NCBI GenBank assembly: GCA_031769625.1
Contig: JAUIMM010002349.1
Span: 62,001-126,000, forward strand
Length of the DNA: 64,000 bases
Reading direction: 5' to 3'
DNA from: Taudactylus pleione
Lineage: Eukaryota > Chordata > Amphibia > Anura > Myobatrachidae
Shown piece after piece: positions 37,656 to 52,600 of this stretch. Each line of letters starts with the position of its first letter. The first letter of the stretch is position 1. The translations under genes and the position numbers were made by a program. Under the pieces are notes generated by a model. That model had not been told where the DNA came from. It made no database searches and worked only from the letters and a program-made list of their open reading frames with translations.

Positions 37656-40630
37656 GCAGGAAATCTTTTTTAAGTTGTACCAACATTTTTAAGCAGAATT
37701 TGGGGATTTTTGAAGAAAAAAAATTTTGACCGATTTTTAAGGTCCGGGGCTTACGTCATTTTTCATATGGGTAAATATATTTCTGGTGAGTTCTGTGTCA
37801 AAATTATGCACCAAAATCAACTTCTGCCACTGCAGGAAATCTTTTTTAAGTTGTACCAACATTTTTAAGCAGAATTTGGGGATTTTTGAAAATAAAAAAA
37901 TTTGGCCAATGTTTAAGGTCCGGGGCTTATGTAATTTTTCATATGGGTAAATATATTTCTGGTGAGTTGTGTGAAGATTAAGCACCAAAATCAACTTCTC
38001 TCACTGCAGCAAATCTTTTTTAATTTGTACCAACATTTATAAGCAGAATTTGGGGAATTTTGAAGAAAAAAAATTTTGGCCGATTTTTAAGGTCCGGGGC
38101 TTACGTAATTATTCATAAGGGTAAATATATTTCTGGTGAGTTCTGTGTCAAAATTAAGCACCAAAATCAACTTCTGTCACTGCAGCAAATCTTTTTTAAG
38201 TTGTACCAACATTTTTAAGCAGAATTTGGGGATATTTGAAAAAAAAAATTTTGGCCGATTTTTAAGGTCCGGGGCTTACGTAATTTTTCATACGGGTAAA
38301 TATATTTCTGGTGAGTTGTGTGAAAATTAAGCACCAAAATCAACTTCTGTCACTGCAGCAAATCTTTTTTACGTTGTACCAACATTTTTAAGCAGAATTT
38401 GGGGATTTTTGAAGAAAAAAAATTTTGGCCGATGTTTAAGGTCCGGGGCTTACGTAATATTTCATATGGGTAAATATATTTCTGGTGAGTTCTGTGTCAA
38501 AATTATGCACCAAAATCAACTTCTGCCACTGCAGGAAATCTTTTTTAAGTTGTACCAACATTTTTAAGCAGAATTTGGGGATTTTTGAAAATAAAAAATT
38601 TTGGCCGATGTTTAAGGTCCGGGGCTTACGTAATTATTCATAAGGGTAAATATATTTCTGGTGAGTTCTGTGTCAAAATTAAGCACCAAAATCAACTTCT
38701 GTCACTGCAGCAAATCTTTTTTAAGTTGTACCAACATTTTTAAGCAGAATTTGGGGATTTTTGAAAATAAAAAATTTTGGACTATTTTTAAGGTCCGGGG
38801 CTTACGTAATTTTTCATAAGGGTAAATATATTTCTGGTGAGTTCTGTGTCAAAATTAAGCACCAAAATCAACTTCTGTCACTGCAGCAAATCTTTTTTAA
38901 GTTGTACCAACATTTTTAAGCAGAATTTGGGGATTTTTGAAGAAAAAAAATTTTGACCGATTTTTAAGGTCCGGGGCTTACGTAATTTTTCATATGGGTA
39001 AATATATTTCTGGTGAGTTCTGTGTCAAAATTATGCACCAAAATCAACTTCTGCCACTGCAGGAAATCTTTTTTAAGTTGTACCAACATTTTTAAGCAGA
39101 ATTTGGGGATTTTTGGAAATAAAAAATTTTGGCCGATGTTTAAGGTCCGAGGCTTACGTAATTTTTCATAAGGGTAAATATATTTCTGGTGAGTTGTGTG
39201 AAAATTAAGCACCAAAATCAACTTCTGTCACTGCAGCAAATCTATTTTAAGTTGTACCAACATTTTTAAGCAGTATTTGTGGATTTTTGAAGAAAAAAAA
39301 ATTTTGGCCGATTTTTAAGGTCCGAGGCTTACGTAATTTTTCATATGGGTAAATATATTTCTGGTGAGTTGTGTGAAAATTAAGCACCAAAATCAACTTT
39401 TTCACTGCAGCAAATCTTTTTTAAGTTGTACCAACATTTTTAAGTAGAATTTGGGGATTTTTGAAAAAAATTTTTTTACTGATTTTTAAGGTCCGGGGCT
39501 TACGTAATTTTTCATATGGGTAAATATATTTCTGGTGAGTTCTGTGTCAAAATTATGCACCAAAATCAACTTCTGCCACTGCAGGAAATCTTTTTTAAGT
39601 TGTACCAACATTTTTAAGCAGAATTTGGGGATTTTTGAAAATAAAAAATTTTGGCCGATGTTTAAGGTCCGGGGCTTATGTAATTTTTCATACGGGTAAA
39701 TATATTTCTGGTGAGTTGTGTGAAAATTAAGCACCAAAATCAACTTCTTTCACTGCAGCAAATCTTTTTTAAGTTGTACCAACATTTTTAAGCAGAATTT
39801 AGTGATTTTTGGAAAAAAAAAATTTTCGACAATTTTTAAGGTCCGGGGCTTACGTAATTTTTCATAAGGGTAAATATATTTCTGGTGAGTTCTTTGTCAA
39901 AATTAAGCACCAAAATCAACTTCTGTCACTGCAGCAAATATTTTTTAAGTTGTACCAACATTTGTAAGCAGAATTTGGGGATTTTTGAAAAAAAAAATTT
40001 TTACCGATTTTTAAGGTCCGGGGCTTACGTAATTTTTCATATGGGTAAATATATTTCTGGTGAGTTCTGTGTCAAAATTATGCACCAAAATCAACTTCTG
40101 CCACTGCAGGAAATCTTTTTTAAGTTGTACCAACATTTTTAAGCAGAATTTGGGGATTTTTGAAAATAAAAAATTTTGGCCGATGTTTAAGATCCGGGGC
40201 TTACGTAATTTTTCATAAGGGTAAATATATTTCTGGTGAGTTGTGTGAAAATTAAGCACCAAAATCAACTTCTCTCACTGCAGCAAATCTTTTTTAAATT
40301 TGTACCAACATTTATAAGCAGAATTTGGGAAATTTTGAAGAAAAAAAATTTGGGCCGATTTTTAAGGTCCGGGGCTTACGTAATTATTCATAAGGGTAAA
40401 TATATTTCTGGTGAGTTCTGTGTCAAAATTAAGCACCAAAATCAACTTCTGTCACTGCAGCAAATCTTTTTTAAGTTGTACCAACATTTATAAGCAGAAT
40501 TTGGGGATTTTTGAAAAAAACAAATTTTGGCCGATTTTTAAGGTCCGGGGCTTATGTAATTTTTCATACGGGTAAATATATTTCAGGTGAGTTGTGTGAA
40601 AATTAAGCACCAAAATCAACTTCTGTCACT
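37656..40630 (+). repeat. 19-monomer block A, copy 2, two monomers shorter
   Basis: The first 2 kb keep the 3,324 offset. From 36911/39885 onward the offset is 2,974-2,975, so about 350 bp (two monomers) is absent. The loss falls near 39.66 kb, where the monomer passes from GCCGATGTTTAAGG directly to CTTATGTAA...CATACGGG. One private change is GAGTTCTTTGTCAAAATT near 39890. Confidence 0.87.
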
Positions 40631-43600
40631 GCAGCAAATCTTTTTTAAGTTGTACCAACATTTTTAAGCAGAATTTGGGGATTTTTGAAGATAAAAAATT
40701 TGGGCCGATTTTTAAGGTCCGGGGCTTATGTAATTTTTCATACGGGTAAATATATTTCTGGTGAGTTCTGTGTCAAAATTAAGCACCAAAATCATCTTCT
40801 GTCACTGCAGCAAATCTTTTTTAAGTTGTACCAACATTTTTAAGCAGAATTTGGGGATTTTTGAAAATAAAAAATTTTGGCCGATTTTTAAGGTCCGGGG
40901 ATTACGTAATTTTTCATATGGGTAAATATATTTCTGGTGAGTTCTGTGTCAAAATTATGCACCAAAATCAACTTCTGCCACTGCAGGAAATCTTTTTTAA
41001 GTTGTACCAACATTTTTAATCAGAATTTGGGGAATTTTGAAAATAAAAAATTTTGGCCGATGTTTAAGGTCCAGGGCTTACGTAATTTTTCATAAGGGTA
41101 AATATATTTCTGGTGAGTTGTGTGAAAATTAAGCACCAAAATCAACTTCTCTCACTGCAGCAAATCTTTTTTAATTTGTACCAACATTTATAAGCAGAGT
41201 TTGGGAAATTTTGAAGAAAAAAAATTTTGGCCGATTTTTAAGGTCCGGGGCTTACGTAATTATTCATAAGGGTAAATATATTTCTGGTGAGTTCTGTGTC
41301 AAAATTAAGCACCAAAATCAACTTCTGTCACTGCAGCAAATCTTTTTTAAGTTGTACCAACATTTTTAAGCAGAATTTGGGGATTTTTGAAAAAAACAAA
41401 TTTTGGCCGATTTTTAAGGTCCGGGGCTTACGTAATTATTCATACGGGTAAATATATTTCAGGTGAGTTGTGTGAAAATTAAGCACCAAAATCAACTTCT
41501 GTCACTGCATCAAATCTTTTTTAAGTTGTACCAACATTTTTAAGCAGAATTTGGGGATTTTTGAAGATAAAAAATCTTGGCAGATTTTTAAGGTCCGGGG
41601 CTTACGTAATTTTTCATACGGGTAAATATATTTCTGGTGAGTTGTGTGAAAATTAAGCACCAAAATCATCTTCTGTCACTGCAGCAAATCTTTTTTAAGT
41701 TGTACCAACATTTTTAAGCAGAATTTGGGGATTTTTGAAAATAAAAAATTTTGGCCGATTTTTAAGGTCCGGGGCTTACGTAATTTTTCATATGGGTAAA
41801 AGAATTTCTGGTGAGTTCTGTGTCAAAATTATGCACCAAAATCAATTTCAGCCACTGCAAGAAAAAATTTTTAAGTTGTACCAACATTTTTAAGCAGAAT
41901 TTGGGGATTTTTGAAAATAAAAAAAATTTTGACCGATTTTTAAGGTCCGGGGCTTATGTAATTTTTCATATGGGTAAATATATTTCTGGTGAGTTCTGTG
42001 AAAATTATGCACTAAAATCAACTTCTGCCACTGCAGGAAATCTTTTTTAAGTTGTACCAACATTTTTAAGCAGAATTTGGGGATTTTTGAAAAAAAAAAT
42101 TTTAGCCGATGTTTAAGGTCCGGGGCTTACATAATTTTTCATACGGGTAAATATATTTCTGGTCAGTTGTGTGTCAAAATTAAGCACCAAAATCAACTTC
42201 TGTCACTGCAGCAAATCTTTTTTAAGTTGTACCAACATTTTTAAGGAGAATTTGGGGATTTTTGGAATAAAAAAATTTTGGACAATTTTTAACGTCCGGG
42301 GCTTACGTAATTATTCATAAGGGTAAATATATTTCTGGTAAGTTCTGTGTCAAAATTAAGCACCAAAATCAACTTCTGTCACTGCAGCAAATATTTTTTA
42401 AGTTGTACCAACATTTTTAAGCAGAATTTGGGGATTTTTGAAAATAAAAAATTTTGGACGATTTTTAAGGTCCGGGGGTACGTAATTTTTCATAAGGGTA
42501 AATATATTTCTGGTGAGTTCTGTGTCAAAATTAAGCACCAAAATCAACTTCTGTCACTGCAGCAAATCTTTTTTAAGTTGTACCAACATTTTTAAGCAGA
42601 ATTTGGGGATTTTTGAAAAAAAAAAAAATTTTACTGATTTTTAAGGTCCGGGGCTTACGTAATTTTTCATATGGGTAAATATATTTCTGGTGAGTTCTGT
42701 GTCAAAATTATGCACCAAAATCAACTTCTGCCACTGCAGGAAATCTTTTTTAAGTTGTACCAACATTTTTAAGCAGAATTTGGGGATTTTTGAAAATAAA
42801 AAATTTTGGCCGATGTTTAAGGTCCGGGGCTTACATAATTTTTCATACGGGTAAATATATTTCTGGTCAGTTGTGTGTCAAAATTAAGCACCAAAATCAA
42901 CTTCTGTCACTGCAGCAAATCTTTTTTAAGTTGTACCAACATTTTTAAGCAGAATTTGGGGAATTTTGGAATAAAAAAATTTTGGACAATTTTTAACGTC
43001 CGGGGCTTACGTAATTTTTCATAAGGGTAAATATATTTCTGGTGAGTTGTGTGAAAATTATGCGCCAAAATCAACTTCTGTTACTGCAGCAAATCTTTTT
43101 TAATTTGTACCAACATTTTTAAGCAGAATTTGGGGATTTTTTGAAAAAAAAAATTTTGGCCAAATTTTAAGGTCCGGGCCTTACGTAATTTTTCATATGG
43201 GTAAATATATTTCTGGTGAGTTCTGTGTCAAAATTAAGCACCAAAATCAACTTCTGTCACTGCAGCAAATCTTTTTTAAGTTGTACCAACATTTTTAAGC
43301 AGAATTTGGGGATTTTTGAAAAAAAAAATTTGGGCCGATGTTTAAGGTCCGGGGCTTACATAATTTTTCATACGGGTAAATATATTTCTGGTCAGTTGTG
43401 TGTCAAAATTAAGCACCAAAATCAACTTCTGTCACAGCAGCAAATATTTTTTAAGTTGTACCAACATTTTGAAGCAGAATTTGGGGATTTTTGAAAATAA
43501 AAATTTTGCCCGATGTTTAAGGTCTGGGGATTACGTAATTTTTCATATGGGTAAATATATTTCTGGTGAGTTCTGTGTCAAAATTATGCACCAAAATCAA

Positions 43601-46600
43601 CTTCTGCCACTGCAGGAAATCTTTTTTAAGTTGTACCAACATTTTTAAGCAGAATTTGGGGATTTTTGAAAATAAAAAAATTTGGCCAATGTTTAAGGTC
43701 CGGGGCTTATGTAATTTTTCATATGGGTAAATATATTTCTGGTGAGTTGTGTGAAGATTAAGCACCAAAATCAACTTCTCTCACTGCAGCAAATCTTTTT
43801 TAATTTGTACCAACATTTATAAGCAGAATTTGGGGAATTTTGAAGAAAAAAAATTTTGGCCGATTTTTAAGGTCCGGGGCTTACGTAATTATTCATAAGG
43901 GTAAATATATTTCTGGTGAGTTCTGTGTCAAAATTAAGCACCAATATCAACTTCTGTCACTGCAGCAAATCTTTTTTAAGTTGTACCAACATTTTTAAGC
44001 AGAATTTGGGGATATTTGAAAAAAAAAATTTTTGGCCGATTTTTAAGGTCCGGGGCTTACGTAATTTTTCATACGGGTAAATATATTTCTGGTGAGTTGT
44101 GTGAAAATTAAGCACCAAAATCAACTTCTGTCACTGCAGCAAATCTTTTTTACGTTGTACCAACATTTTTAAGCAGAATTTGGGGATTTTTGAAGAAAAA
44201 AAATTTTGGCCGATGTTTAAGGTCCGGGGCTTACGTAATATTTCATATGGGTAAATATATTTCTGGTGAGTTCTGTGTCAAAATTATGCACCAAAATCAA
44301 CTTCTGCCACTGCAGGAAATCTTTTTTAAGTTGTACCAACATTTTTAAGCAGAATTTGGGGATTTTTGAAAATAAAAAATTTTGGCCGATGTTTAAGGTC
44401 CGGGGCTTACGTAATTATTCATAAGGGTAAATATATTTATGGTGAGTTCTGTGTCAAAATTAAGCACCAAAATCAACTTCTGTCACTGCAGCAAATCTTT
44501 TTTAAGTTGTACCAACATTTTTAAGCAGAATTTGGGGATTTTTGAAAATAAAAAATTTTGGACTATTTTTAAGGTCCGGGGCTTACGTAATTTTTCATAT
44601 GGGTAAATATATTTCTGGTGAGTTCTGTGTCAAAATTATGCACCAAAATCAACTTCTGCCACTGCAGGAAATCTTTTTTAAGTTGTACCAACATTTTTAA
44701 GCAGTATTTGTGGATTTTTGAAGAAAAAAAAATTTTGGCCGATTTTTAAGGTCCGAGGCTTACGTAATTTTTCATATGGGTAAATATATTTCTGGTGAGT
44801 TGTGTGAAAATTAAGCACCAAAATCAACTTCTTTCACTGCAGCAAATCTTTTTTAAGTTGTACCAACATTTTTAAGCAGAATTTGGGGATTTTTGGAAAA
44901 AAAAATTTTTGTCAATTTTTAAGGTCCGGGGCTTACGTAATTTTTCATAAGGGTAAATATATTTCTGGTGAGTTCTATGTCAAAATTAAGCACCAAAATC
45001 AACTTCTGTCACTGCACCAAATATTTTTTAAGTTGTACCAACATTTTTAAGCAGAATTTGGGAAATTTTGAAGAAAAAAAATTTTGGCCGATTTTTAAGG
45101 TCCGGGGCTTACGTAATTATTCATAAGGGTAAATATATTTCTGGTGAGTTCTGTGTCAAAATTAAGCACCAAAATCAACTTCTGTCACTGCAGCAAATCT
45201 TTTTTAAGTTGTACCAACATTTTTAAGCAGAATTTGGGGATTTTTGAAAAAAACAAATTTTGGCCGATTTTTAAGGTCCGGGGCTTATGTAATTTTTCAT
45301 ACGGGTAAATATATTTCAGGTGAGTTGTGTGAAAATTAAGCACCAAAATCAACTTCTGTCACTGCAGCAAATCTTTTTTAAGTTGTACCAACATTTTTAA
45401 GCAGAATTTGGGGATTTTTGAAGATAAAAAATTTGGGCCGATTTTTAAGGTCCGGGGCTTATGTAATTTTTCATACGGGTAAATATATTTCTGGTGAGTT
45501 CTGTGTCAAAATTAAGCACCAAAATCATCTTCTGTCACTGCAGCAAATCTTTTTTAAGTTGTACCAACATTTTTAAGCAGAATTTGGGGATTTTTGAAAA
45601 TAAAAAATTTTGGCCGATTTTTAAGGTCCGGGGCTTACGTAATTTTTCATATGGGTAAATATATTTCTGGTGAGTTCTGTGTCAAAATTATGCACCAAAA
45701 TCAACTTCTGCCACTGCAGGAAATCTTTTTTAAGTTGTACCAACATTTTTAATCAGAATTTGGGGAATTTTGAAAATAAAAAATTTTGGCCGATGTTTAA
45801 GGTCCAGGGCTTACGTAATTTTTCATAAGGGTAAATATATTTCTGGTGAGTTGTGTGAAAATTAAGCACCAAAATCAACTTCTCTCACTGCAGCAAATCT
45901 TTTTTAATTTGTACCAACATTTATAAGCAGAGTTTGGGAAATTTTGAAGAAAAAAAATTTTGGCCGATTTTTAAGGTCCGGGGCTTACGTAATTATTCAT
46001 AAGGGTAAATATATTTCTGGTGAGTTCTGTGTCAAAATTAAGCACCAAAATCAACTTCAGTCACTGCAGCAAATCTTTTTTAAGTTGTACCAACATTTTT
46101 AAGCAGAATTTGGGGATTTTTGAAAAAAACAAATTTTGGCCGATTTTTAAGGTCCGGGGCTTACGTAATTATTCATACGGGTAAATATATTTCAGGTGAG
46201 TTGTGTGAAAATTAAGCACCAAAATCAACTTCTGTCACTGCAGCAAATCTTTTTTAAGTTGTACCAACATTTTTAAGCAGAATTTGGGGATTTTTGAAGA
46301 TAAAAAATCTTGGCAGATTTTTAAGGTCCGGGGCTTACGTAATTTTTCATACGGGTAAATATATTTCTGGTGAGTTGTGTGAAAATTAAGCACCAAAATC
46401 ATCTTCTGTCACTGCAGCAAATCTTTTTTAAGTTGTACCAACATTTTTAAGCAGAATTTGGGGATTTTTGAAAATAAAAAATTTTGGCCGATTTTTAAGG
46501 TCCGGGGCTTACGTAATTTTTCATATGGGTAAAAAAATTTCTGGTGAGTTCTGTGTCAAAATTATGCACCAAAATCAATTTCAGCCACTGCAGGAAAAAT

Positions 46601-47580
46601 TTTTTAAGTTGTACCAACATTTTTAAGCAGAATTTGGGGATTTTTGAAAATAAAAAAAATTTTGACCGATTTTTAAGGTCCGGGGCTTATGTAATTTTTC
46701 ATATGGGTAAATATATTTCTGGTGAGTTCTGTGAAAATTATGCACTAAAATCAACTTCTGCCACTGCAGGAAATCTTTTTTAAGTTGTACCAACATTTTT
46801 AAGCAGAATTTGGGGATTTTTGAAAAAAAAAATTTTAGCCGATGTTTAAGGTCCGGGGCTTACATAATTTTTCATACGGGTAAATATATTTCTGGTCAGT
46901 TGTGTGTCAAAATTAAGCACCAAAATCAACTTCTGTCACTGCAGCAAATCTTTTTTAAGTTGTACCAACATTTTTAAGGAGAATTTGGGGATTTTTGGAA
47001 TAAAAAAATTTTGGACAATTTTTAACGTCCGGGGCTTACGTAATTATTCATAAGGGTAAATATATTTCTGGTAAGTTCTGTGTCAAAATTAAGCACCAAA
47101 ATCAACTTCTGTCACTGCAGCAAATATTTTTTAAGTTGTACCAACATTTTTAAGCAGAATTTGGGGATTTTTGAAAATAAAAAATTTTGGACGATTTTTA
47201 AGGTCCGGGGGTACGTAATTTTTCATAAGGGTAAATATATTTCTGGTGAGTTCTGTGTCAAAATTAAGCACCAAAATCAACTTCTGTCACTGCAGCAAAT
47301 CTTTTTTAAGTTGTACCAACATTTTTAAGCAGAATTTGGGGATTTTTGAAAAAAAAAAAAATGTTACTGATTTTTAAGGTCCGGGGCTTACGTAATTTTT
47401 CATATGGGTAAATATATTTCTGGTGAGTTCTGTGTCAAAATTATGCACCAAAATCAACTTCTGCCACTGCAGGAAATCTTTTTTAAGTTGTACCAACATT
47501 TTTAAGCAGAATTTGGGGATTTTTGAAAATAAAAAATTTTGGCCGATGTTTAAGGTCCGGGGCTTACATAATTTTTCATA
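40330..47580 (+). repeat. 27-monomer repeat, period 4,733 bp, inside the 49-monomer block
   Basis: About 2.5 kb is present at 40.33-42.85 kb and again at 45.06-47.58 kb, for example 41811/46544 and 42347/47080, both 4,733 apart. Both copies share TTTTTAATCAGAATTTGG, GGTCCAGGG, CAGAGTTTGGGAAATTT and GATAAAAAATCTTGGCAG in order. The same pair appears in the second 49-monomer copy once the later insertion is removed (50402/58463 minus 3,329 gives 4,732), so this duplication is older. Confidence 0.87.
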
Positions 47581-48110
47581 CGGGTAAATATATTTCTGGT
47601 AAGTTCTGTGTCAAAATTAAGCACCAAAATCAACTTCTGTCACTGCAGCAAATATTTTTTAAGTTGTACCAACATTTTTAAGCAGAATTTGGGGATTTTT
47701 GAAAATAAAAAATTTTGGACGATTTTTAAGGTCCGGGGGTACGTAATTTTTCATAAGGGTAAATATATTTCTGGTGAGTTCTGTGTCAAAATTAAGCACC
47801 AAAATCAACTTCTGTCACTGCAGCAAATCTTTTTTAAGTTGTACCAACATTTTTAAGCAGAATTTGGGGATTTTTGAAAAAAAAAAAAATTTTACTGATT
47901 TTTAAGGTCCGGGGCTTACGTAATTTTTCATATGGGTAAATATATTTCTGGTGAGTTCTGTGTCAAAATTATGCACCAAAATCAACTTCTGCCACTGCAG
48001 GAAATCTTTTTTAAGTTGTACCAACATTTTTAAGCAGAATTTGGGGATTTTTGAAAATAAAAAATTTTGGCCGATGTTTAAGGTCCGGGGCTTACATAAT
48101 TTTTCATACG
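47050..48110 (+). repeat. Three-monomer tandem duplication, period 528 bp
   Basis: The GGTAAGTTCTGTGTC monomer and the AAGGTCCGGGGGTACG monomer occur at 47080 and 47608 starts, 528 apart, equal to three 176-bp units. A marker between copies is ATGTTACTGATTTTTAAGG near 47363 versus ATTTTACTGATTTTTAAGG near 47890. It is absent at the matching place near 59.5 kb, so it arose after the 49-monomer duplication or was lost there. Confidence 0.87.
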
Positions 48111-49659
48111 GGTAAATATATTTCTGGTCAGTTGTGTGTCAAAATTAAGCACCAAAATCAACTTCTGTCACTGCAGCAAATCTTTTTTAAGTTGTACCAA
48201 CATTTTTAAGCAGAATTTGGGGATTTTTGAAAAAAACAAATTTTGGCCGATTTTTAAGGTCCGGGGCTTATGTAATTTTTCATACGGGTAAATATATTTC
48301 TGGTGAGTTGTGTGAAAATTAAGCACCAAAATCAACTTCTTTCACTGCAGCAAATCTTTTTTAAGTTGTACCAACATTTTTAAGCAGAATTTAGTGATTT
48401 TTGGAAAAAAAAAATTTTCGACAATTTTTAAGGTCCGGGGCTTACGTAATTTTTCATAAGGGTAAATATATTTCTGGTGAGTTCTATGTCAAAATTAAGC
48501 ACCAAAATCAACTTCTGTCACTGCAGCAAATATTTTTTAAGTTGTACCAACATTTGTAAGCAGAATTTGGGGATTTTTGAAAAAAAAATTTTTACCGATT
48601 TTTAAGGTCCGGGGCTTACGTAATTTTTCATATGGGTAAATATATTTCTGGTGAGTTCTGTGTCAAAATTATGCACCAAAATCAACTTCTGCCACTGCAG
48701 GAAATCTTTTTTAAGTTGTACCAACATTTTTAAGCAGAATTTGGGGATTTTTGAAAATAAAAAATTTTGGCCGATGTTTAAGATCCGGGGCTTACGTAAT
48801 TTTTCATAAGGGTAAATATATTTCTGGTGAGTTGTGTGAAAATTAAGCACCAAAATCAACTTCTCTCACTGCAGCAAATCTTTTTTAAATTTGTACCAAC
48901 ATTTATAAGCAGAATTTGGGAAATTTTGAAGAAAAAAAATTTGGGCCGATTTTTAAGGTCCGGGGCTTACGTAATTATTCATAAGGGTAAATATATTTCT
49001 GGTGAGTTCTGTGTCAAAATTAAGCACCAAAATCAACTTCTGTCACTGCAGCAAATCTTTTTTAAGTTGTACCAACATTTTTAAGCAGAATTTGGGGATT
49101 TTTGAAAAAAACAAATTTTGGCCGATTTTTAAGGTCCGGGGCTTATGTAATTTTTCATACGGGTAAATATATTTCAGGTGAGTTGTGTGAAAATTAAGCA
49201 CCAAAATCAACTTCTGTCACTGCAGCAAATCTTTTTTAAGTTGTACCAACATTTTTAAGCAGAATTTGGGGATTTTTGAAGATAAAAAATTTGGGCCGAT
49301 TTTTAAGGTCCGGGGCTTATGTAATTTTTCATACGGGTAAATATATTTCTGGTGAGTTCTGTGTCAAAATTAAGCACCAAAATCATCTTCTGTCACTGCA
49401 GCAAATCTTTTTTAAGTTGTACCAACATTTTTAAGCAGAATTTGGGGATTTTTGAAAATAAAAAATTTTGGCCGATTTTTAAGGTCCGGGGATTACGTAA
49501 TTTTTCATATGGGTAAATATATTTCTGGTGAGTTCTGTGTCAAAATTATGCACCAAAATCAACTTCTGCCACTGCAGGAAATCTTTTTTAAGTTGTACCA
49601 ACATTTTTAATCAGAATTTGGGGAATTTTGAAAATAAAAAATTTTGGCCGATGTTTAAG

Positions 49660-52600
49660 GTCCAGGGCTTACGTAATTTTTCATAAGGGTAAATATATTT
49701 CTGGTGAGTTGTGTGAAAATTAAGCACCAAAATCAACTTCTCTCACTGCAGCAAATCTTTTTTAATTTGTACCAACATTTATAAGCAGAGTTTGGGAAAT
49801 TTTGAAGAAAAAAAATTTTGGCCGATTTTTAAGGTCCGGGGCTTACGTAATTATTCATAAGGGTAAATATATTTCTGGTGAGTTCTGTGTCAAAATTAAG
49901 CACCAAAATCAACTTCTGTCACTGCAGCAAATCTTTTTTAAGTTGTACCAACATTTTTAAGCAGAATTTGGGGATTTTTGAAAAAAACAAATTTTGGCCG
50001 ATTTTTAAGGTCCGGGGCTTACGTAATTATTCATACGGGTAAATATATTTCAGGTGAGTTGTGTGAAAATTAAGCACCAAAATCAACTTCTGTCACTGCA
50101 TCAAATCTTTTTTAAGTTGTACCAACATTTTTAAGCAGAATTTGGGGATTTTTGAAGATAAAAAATCTTGGCAGATTTTTAAGGTCCGGGGCTTACGTAA
50201 TTTTTCATACGGGTAAATATATTTCTGGTGAGTTGTGTGAAAATTAAGCACCAAAATCATCTTCTGTCACTGCAGCAAATCTTTTTTAAGTTGTACCAAC
50301 ATTTTTAAGCAGAATTTGGGGATTTTTGAAAATAAAAAATTTTGGCCGATTTTTAAGGTCCGGGGCTTACGTAATTTTTCATATGGGTAAAAGAATTTCT
50401 GGTGAGTTCTGTGTCAAAATTATGCACCAAAATCAATTTCAGCCACTGCAGGAAAAAATTTTTAAGTTGTACCAACATTTTTAAGCAGAATTTGGGGATT
50501 TTTGAAAATAAAAAAAATTTTGACCGATTTTTAAGGTCCGGGGCTTATGTAATTTTTCATATGGGTAAATATATTTCTGGTGAGTTCTGTGAAAATTATG
50601 CACTAAAATCAACTTCTGCCACTGCAGGAAATCTTTTTTAAGTTGTACCAACATTTTTAAGCAGAATTTGGGGATTTTTGAAAAAAAAAATTTTAGCCGA
50701 TGTTTAAGGTCCGGGGCTTACATAATTTTTCATACGGGTAAATATATTTCTGGTCAGTTGTGTGTCAAAATTAAGCACCAAAATCAACTTCTGTCACTGC
50801 AGCAAATCTTTTTTAAGTTGTACCAACATTTTTAAGGAGAATTTGGGGATTTTTGGAATAAAAAAATTTTGGACAATTTTTAACGTCCGGGGCTTACGTA
50901 ATTATTCATAAGGGTAAATATATTTCTGGTAAGTTCTGTGTCAAAATTAAGCACCAAAATCAACTTCTGTCACTGCAGCAAATATTTTTTAAGTTGTACC
51001 AACATTTTTAAGCAGAATTTGGGGATTTTTGAAAATAAAAAATTTTGGACGATTTTTAAGGTCCGGGGGTACGCAATTTTTCATAAGGGTAAATATATTT
51101 CTGGTGAGTTCTGTGTCAAAATTAAGCACCAAAATCAACTTCTGTCACTGCAGCAAATCTTTTTTAAGTTGTACCAACATTTTTAAGCAGAATTTGGGGA
51201 TTTTTGAAAAAAAAAAAAATTTTACTGATTTTTAAGGTCCGGGGCTTACGTAATTTTTCATATGGGTAAATATATTTCTGGTGAGTTCTGTGTCAAAATT
51301 ATGCACCAAAATCAACTTCTGCCACTGCAGGAAATCTTTTTTAAGTTGTACCAACATTTTTAAGCAGAATTTGGGGATTTTTGAAAATAAAAAATTTTGG
51401 CCGATGTTTAAGGTCCGGGGCTTACATAATTTTTCATACGGGTAAATATATTTCTGGTCAGTTGTGTGTCAAAATTAAGCACCAAAATCAACTTCTGTCA
51501 CTGCAGCAAATCTTTTTTAAGTTGTACCAACATTTTTAAGCAGAATTTGGGGAATTTTGGAATAAAAAAATTTTGGACAATTTTTAACGTCCGGGGCTTA
51601 CGTAATTTTTCATAAGGGTAAATATATTTCTGGTGAGTTGTGTGAAAATTATGCGCCAAAATCAACTTCTGTTACTGCAACAAATCTTTTTTAATTTGTA
51701 CCAACATTTTTAAGCAGAATTTGGGGATTTTTTGAAAAGAAAAATTTTGGCCAAATTTTAAGGTCCGGGCCTTACGTAATTTTTCATATGGGTAAATATT
51801 TTTCTGGTGAGTTCTGTGTCAAAATTAAGCACCAAAATCAACTTCTGTCACTGCAGCAAATCTTTTTTAAGTTGTACCAACATTTTTAAGCAGAATTTGG
51901 GGATTTTTGAAAAAAAAAATTTGGGCCGATGTTTAAGGTCCGGGGCTTACATAATTTTTCATACGGGTAAATATATTTCTGGTCAGTTGTGTGTCAAAAT
52001 TAAGCACCAAAATCAACTTCTGTCACAGCAGCAAATATTTTTTAAGTTGTACCAACATTTTGAAGCAGAATTTGGGGATTTTTGAAAATAAAAATTTTGC
52101 CCGATGTTTAAGGTCTGGGGATTACGTAATTTTTCATATGGGTAAATATATTTCTGGTGAGTTCTGTGTCAAAATTATGCACCAAAATCAACTTCTGCCA
52201 CTGCAGGAAATCTTTTTTAAGTTGTACCAACATTTTTAAGCAGAATTTGGGGATTTTTGAAAATAAAAAAATTTGGCCAATGTTTAAGGTCCGGGGCTTA
52301 TGTAATTTTTCATATGGGTAAATATATTTCTGGTGAGTTGTGTGAAGATTAAGCACCAAAATCAACTTCTCTCACTGCAGCAAATCTTTTTTAATTTGTA
52401 CCAACATTTATAAGCAGAATTTGGGGAATTTTGAAGAAAAAAAATTTTGGCCGATTTTTAAGGTCCGGGGCTTACGTAATTATTCATAAGGGTAAATATA
52501 TTTCTGGTGAGTTCTGTGTCAAAATTAAGCACCAATATCAACTTCTGTCACTGCAGCAAATCTTTTTTAAGTTGTACCAACATTTTTAAGCAGAATTTGG

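Larger units (their letters stand above)
39670..48260 (+). repeat. 49-monomer block, copy 1 (period 8,591 bp)
   Basis: Positions 40011, 40236, 41811, 42347, 43216 and 43517 recur at 48602, 48827, 50402, 50938, 51807 and 52108, every one offset by exactly 8,591. The match continues after 44.39 kb at an offset of 11,919-11,920, because the second copy contains an extra 3,329 bp. This is the largest unit in the window. Confidence 0.92.
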
